A stretch of DNA of 15,913 nucleotides. Origin: Spirochaetaceae bacterium (GTDB lineage Bacteria; Spirochaetota; Spirochaetia; Treponematales; Breznakiellaceae). A program made the translations under genes and the position numbers. The stretch lies in the NCBI GenBank assembly GCA_031279965.1, contig JAITHM010000037.1, positions 1 to 15,913 on the forward strand. Direction: 5' to 3'. The notes below the pieces were generated by a model. That model was not told the DNA's origin, ran no database searches, and saw only the letters and a program-made list of their open reading frames with translations. Of the stretch, positions 13,557 through 15,913 are shown in pieces; the first letter of the stretch is position 1, and each line of letters begins with the position of its first letter.

Positions 13557-15141
13557 GCTGCCCTCCATTTTCAGTAGTTAATCCTGCGGCAGGAGCGGCC
13601 TCTTCGCTGCCTTCTGTCGTTGGCAAAGCTTCCGGTACGGCTTGGGGCTCTTCAAGAGCGACAGGCAATTCAACAGGCGCAGGTTTTTCTTTTGGCACAA
13701 TGATTGTTCCATCTTTGCTTCCTTGATAGAGATAAATACCCAGCCTGATAAACACCTCGAGCAATGAAACGCCTGCGGCAATCATAAAGCCCATCGAAAT
13801 AGTATACCAGGTATTTGCTTCGTCAAGCCGCTCTTGGGTTCTGAATGCTGATGGTGCATTGAATGAATCGACCATGGAGTTTGAAAGCCCTGCTGAAAAA
13901 AACGCTGCCGGTGCAATAAACCAAAAACGGCCGAGCGCTCCGTAAAAGCTCTTGCGTGCCTTTTCTGTCCGGCCGTGTAGCGGCGGTGTTTTTGGGGTAA
14001 GTATATGCGGTTTGGCGGAAGCATCAATACGAAAAAGAGTCTGCGCTGTTGTGCCGCTTTCGGTTTCCATGTTGATCTGCCGGTACTGGCCGAGCGGCCC
14101 GGTGATTTTATGCGGTGCGGTGCCGAGAAAAAGTCCCTCTGAATACACATTGGCAGTTTCATCACCTGTTGCCGCTATCGTTACCGTCTCGACAGGAATA
14201 GGCTTAAGGTTGAATTGAGCAGTTGTCCGTTCACCTTCGCGCAATTCGATTTTTTCTGTGGCAGTAATATGATTTTCTGCATAAACAGTTACTTCAACAG
14301 GGCCGGGCGTATGGTCAATTTCTTCTGAATTACCCCGGCCTGCATGACGGTCATCAACAATAATCACCGCATTTTCCGGCTGGGCCTGCACGATCAAAGT
14401 TGAGCTCTTCATGCCGCTTAATGTGTTGATAAGCCGCGCTGAAAATTCGCTTAGGGCAAGATCAATATCTTCAAGGGAAAAAAGCGCCTTGTCTTCGTAA
14501 GAAAACGACCGTGTCCAGATAGTCCACAGGCGCAGTTCAACAAGAATCCGTCCATGATATTCGGTGATTTTACCCATCACAAGTCCGTCAGTTTGTTGTG
14601 TAAAACAGAGAAAATACTCGCTGCCTGTCTTGGGCTGCTGCGGAAAAATCCCCGCGCGATTGTCTTGCGTTACGCTAAAACGCGGTTTTTCGGCAACGGT
14701 GGGTGATTCAAGTTCGGCATCATCAAGGGTTAGGCGTAATTCGTCAATTTCACGGTCAAGCTTACGCCGTTGAGCGGCATTTTTCCAGTCGGCATCTCCA
14801 GAAAAGAGGAGTTTATCACGCTGAGCTTGTTTTTCCATGATTTTTTGTGCGGCATCATGTTGATTTTTCATCCAGGCAGCCGTCCAGTAATAATCATATT
14901 CGTTATTATCGCGCAATTTGAACTTAAAACCATGGAAATTAGCAACAAGATTGCGGGCAACAACAAGTCCCAGTGCTTGCCGGGCTTTGGGCAGGCCGGA
15001 AACATCAAATTCAGTAATGCAAAGTTTCCATTCAGTATTGTGCGTAGTTTTATCAATCACCTCTGACTTCCCTTTGGAAAACAAAAAGGGCGTGCTCAGA
15101 AGAAAAAAGCCGCATGTGACAAGCCTGAATATCACATTCAT
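13537..15141 (-). CDS. PEGA-domain envelope protein with C-terminal membrane helices
   Basis: 534 residues. Residues 1-22 are a signal sequence or anchor. About 37-245 form an unrecognised domain with a charged, probably helical stretch (95-140). A PEGA-type beta domain spans about 247-313 (STLIVQAQPENAVIIVDDRHAG...GPVEVTVYAENH), and a second, weaker one about 317-372 (SEGLFLGTAPHKITGPLGQYRQI). Two hydrophobic segments follow (about 405-420 and 446-472), then a Pro/Glu/Ala-rich acidic tail (484-534). PEGA domains are usually extracytoplasmic and linked to surface or sugar-binding proteins. Its 3' end overlaps ftsY by 20 nt. No ribosome-binding site precedes the ATG. Specific function unknown. 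Confidence 0.85.
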   Translation of the reverse strand: MNVIFRLVTCGFFLLSTPFLFSKGKSEVIDKTTHNTEWKLCITEFDVSGLPKARQALGLVVARNLVANFHGFKFKLRDNNEYDYYWTAAWMKNQHDAAQKIMEKQAQRDKLLFSGDADWKNAAQRRKLDREIDELRLTLDDAELESPTVAEKPRFSVTQDNRAGIFPQQPKTGSEYFLCFTQQTDGLVMGKITEYHGRILVELRLWTIWTRSFSYEDKALFSLEDIDLALSEFSARLINTLSGMKSSTLIVQAQPENAVIIVDDRHAGRGNSEEIDHTPGPVEVTVYAENHITATEKIELREGERTTAQFNLKPIPVETVTIAATGDETANVYSEGLFLGTAPHKITGPLGQYRQINMETESGTTAQTLFRIDASAKPHILTPKTPPLHGRTEKARKSFYGALGRFWFIAPAAFFSAGLSNSMVDSFNAPSAFRTQERLDEANTWYTISMGFMIAAGVSLLEVFIRLGIYLYQGSKDGTIIVPKEKPAPVELPVALEEPQAVPEALPTTEGSEEAAPAAGLTTENGGQHGALEK

Positions 15142-15147
15142 ATTAAT

Positions 15148-15175
15148 AGAATATCGGCTTTTTTTACAATGTCAA
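15148..15175 (-). promoter_or_regulatory. promoter of the PEGA gene, spaced for a leaderless transcript
   Basis: On the minus strand, a perfect TTGACA (15175-15170) is followed after 16 nt by TATTCT (15153-15148; 4 of 6). Six nucleotides (ATTAAT) then lead to the ATG at 15141. The predicted transcription start is the A of the start codon, and there is no Shine-Dalgarno sequence. Confidence 0.55.
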
Positions 15176-15235
15176 TTCCCTTATTGAACGCCCCGCTTGA
15201 CGAAAATTCCCGCCTCGTGTTACCCTGCTTCCAGT

Positions 15236-15374
<139 letters not shown>

Positions 15375-15419
15375 TTACCAGTAATTGGGTGTAGTTTAGG
15401 GGAGAGGTCTGTCCGCAGG

Positions 15420-15447
15420 CAGATTTCGGATTCCAGATTTCGGATTT
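15420..15447 (+). repeat. two tandem 14-bp copies
   Basis: CAGATTTCGGATTC (15420-15433) is followed directly by CAGATTTCGGATTT (15434-15447) and the first three bases of a third copy. The length is not a multiple of three. Function unknown. Confidence 0.85.
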
Positions 15448-15470
15448 CAGAGGGTTCAGGCCGCGATACG

Positions 15471-15495
15471 GTACCTGCCGCAGACGGCGGGGTAC
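15471..15495. repeat. GC-rich hairpin
   Basis: GTACC (15471-15475) pairs with GGTAC (15491-15495). After a bulged G and a T-G pair, GCCG pairs with CGGC around the loop CAGA. The stem is about 10 bp. No T run follows, so it is not a typical intrinsic terminator. It may be part of a dispersed intergenic element. Confidence 0.55.
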
Positions 15496-15506
15496 TTACG
15501 TCAGGC

Positions 15507-15866
15507 TTGGCGGTATCTACTTTCAGCGTGAGTGTTGTTAATTTCAGTATAATTTCTTTTCAGAATGGGGCATTTTCTTTAGAAAACGCTCCATTTTCTT
15601 TCCAGAATGACTTGTTTTCTTTAGAAAACGGCGCATTTTCTTTCCAGAATGACTTGTTTTCTTTAGAAAACGGCGCATTTTCTTTCCAGAATGACTCGTT
15701 TTCTTTAGAAAACGCCGCATTTTCTTTCCAGAATGACTTGTTTTCTTTAGAAAACGCCGCATTTTCTTTCCAGAATGACTCGTTTTCTTTAGAAAACAGC
15801 GCATTTTCTTTCCAGAATACAGCCTTTTTTAAAGACAAAAACATAATCGTACAAGGGGGCTTTTAG
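15507..15866 (+). CDS. repeat-encoded open frame of doubtful coding status
   Basis: From a TTG at 15507 this frame gives 119 residues, mostly heptads alternating FSFQND(L/S) and FSLEN(A/G)A. The frame is open much further upstream, from 15294 through the AC tract, without any ATG. There is no ribosome-binding site at the TTG. Two frames on the opposite strand are also open across the repeat (one reads heptads of the KENAAFW type), because the 21-bp period is a multiple of three. Openness here is therefore weak evidence for coding. It stops 1 nt before the next gene. It is either a translated low-complexity protein, normally started upstream of the AC tract, or non-coding repeat DNA. Confidence 0.25.
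   Translation: MAVSTFSVSVVNFSIISFQNGAFSLENAPFSFQNDLFSLENGAFSFQNDLFSLENGAFSFQNDSFSLENAAFSFQNDLFSLENAAFSFQNDSFSLENSAFSFQNTAFFKDKNIIVQGGF
15552..15824 (+). repeat. tandem repeat: thirteen 21-bp half-units (42-bp period, about 6.5 copies)
   Basis: Two half-units alternate. Type A is TTTTCTTTCCAGAATGACTTG or close, 21 bp. Type B begins TTTTCTTTAGAAAACG and ends GCGCA, GCCGCA or similar. Units begin at 15552, 15573, 15594 and every 21 bp to 15804; the first (15552) and last are degenerate. Type B contains the inverted pair TTTTCT-TT-AGAAAA. The T and A tracts recur at about 10 and 21 bp, one and two helical turns, which favours intrinsically curved DNA. Variation is concentrated in the last few bases of each half-unit. 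Confidence 0.95.
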
Positions 15867-15867
15867 C

Positions 15868-15913
15868 ATGAGCCAAAAAACTGACTGGCTGCCTGGCACG
15901 CGAAGCGGGCAAT
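15868..15913 (+). CDS. start of a protein beginning MSQKTDWLPG (partial)
   Basis: The ATG at 15868 is preceded by AAGGGGG with about 8-nt spacing, a credible ribosome-binding site. The first 15 residues read MSQKTDWLPGTRSGQ and the frame is open to the window edge. The DWLP start recalls hypothetical proteins I associate with treponemes, which is memory and not verified. CATAAT at 15842-15847 could be a -10, but no -35 is seen. Too little is present to assign a function. Confidence 0.55.
   Translation, partial: MSQKTDWLPGTRSGQ

Noticed and set aside
13077..13581. Plus-strand open frames opposite ftsY
   Set aside because: Shadows of the FtsY GTPase domain, whose motifs are all intact on the minus strand.
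15552..15824. CRISPR array reading of the 21-bp half-units
   Set aside because: Half-units are contiguous and all similar; there are no unique spacers and no cas genes in the window.

Overview
The window looks like chromosome of a treponeme-like spirochaete, probably one of the environmental or gut lineages rather than a host-restricted pathogen. The support is circumstantial. The ribosomal operon runs secY-rpmJ with no adk, map or infA between. rpoA begins MARKNLLKG and carries an acidic linker, as I recall from Treponema. There is a PEGA-domain envelope protein next to ftsY, and a small outer-membrane-barrel-like protein. An incomplete gene at the right edge starts MSQKTDWLPG, a start I associate with treponemal hypothetical proteins. 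Intact trpE and trpG and a TRAP transporter point to a free-living or gut organism. No 16S or other decisive marker is present.

Layout. (1) 1-6930, + strand: the distal half of a ribosomal protein superoperon: end of rplF, then rplR, rpsE, rpmD, rplO, secY, rpmJ, rpsM, rpsK, rpsD, rpoA, rplQ. A small four-cysteine zinc-ribbon gene and an exported protein of unknown function follow, coupled by zero spacing and overlap. (2) 6977-9050, - strand: trpE-trpG, overlapping by 17 nt, with the trpG ribosome-binding site buried in a perfect 16-bp palindrome. (3) 9128-9598, + strand: a small secreted, probably beta-barrel protein with a good sigma70-type promoter. (4) 9767-12595, - strand: a complete TRAP transporter (dctP-dctQ-dctM) with a strong promoter, a 9-bp inverted repeat bracketing its -10 box, and a hairpin between dctP and dctQ. 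(5) 12675-15141, - strand: ftsY overlapping the 3' end of a PEGA-domain membrane protein. (6) 15142-15913: a repeat-rich region with (AC)26, a 12-base match to a TA-cloning junction, short repeats and hairpins, thirteen 21-bp half-units (a 42-bp tandem repeat), and the start of a further gene.

Function. Region 1 supplies ribosome, secretion channel and RNA polymerase subunits. FtsY delivers ribosomes to the SecY channel. TrpE/TrpG make anthranilate for tryptophan. The TRAP system imports an unidentified small solute, probably an organic acid.

Most worth a second look: the (AC)26 tract, where one extra unit would join a 25-codon start to a downstream frame of about 500 nt (possible contingency switch, or an artefact, since a cloning-junction-like 12-mer abuts it); a 13-G run inside rpoA; two genes (trpE and the PEGA gene) with a -10-like hexamer exactly 6 nt before ATG and no Shine-Dalgarno (leaderless candidates); the palindromic trpG ribosome-binding site; and the helically phased 21-bp repeat. 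All comparisons are from memory; nothing was searched or computed.
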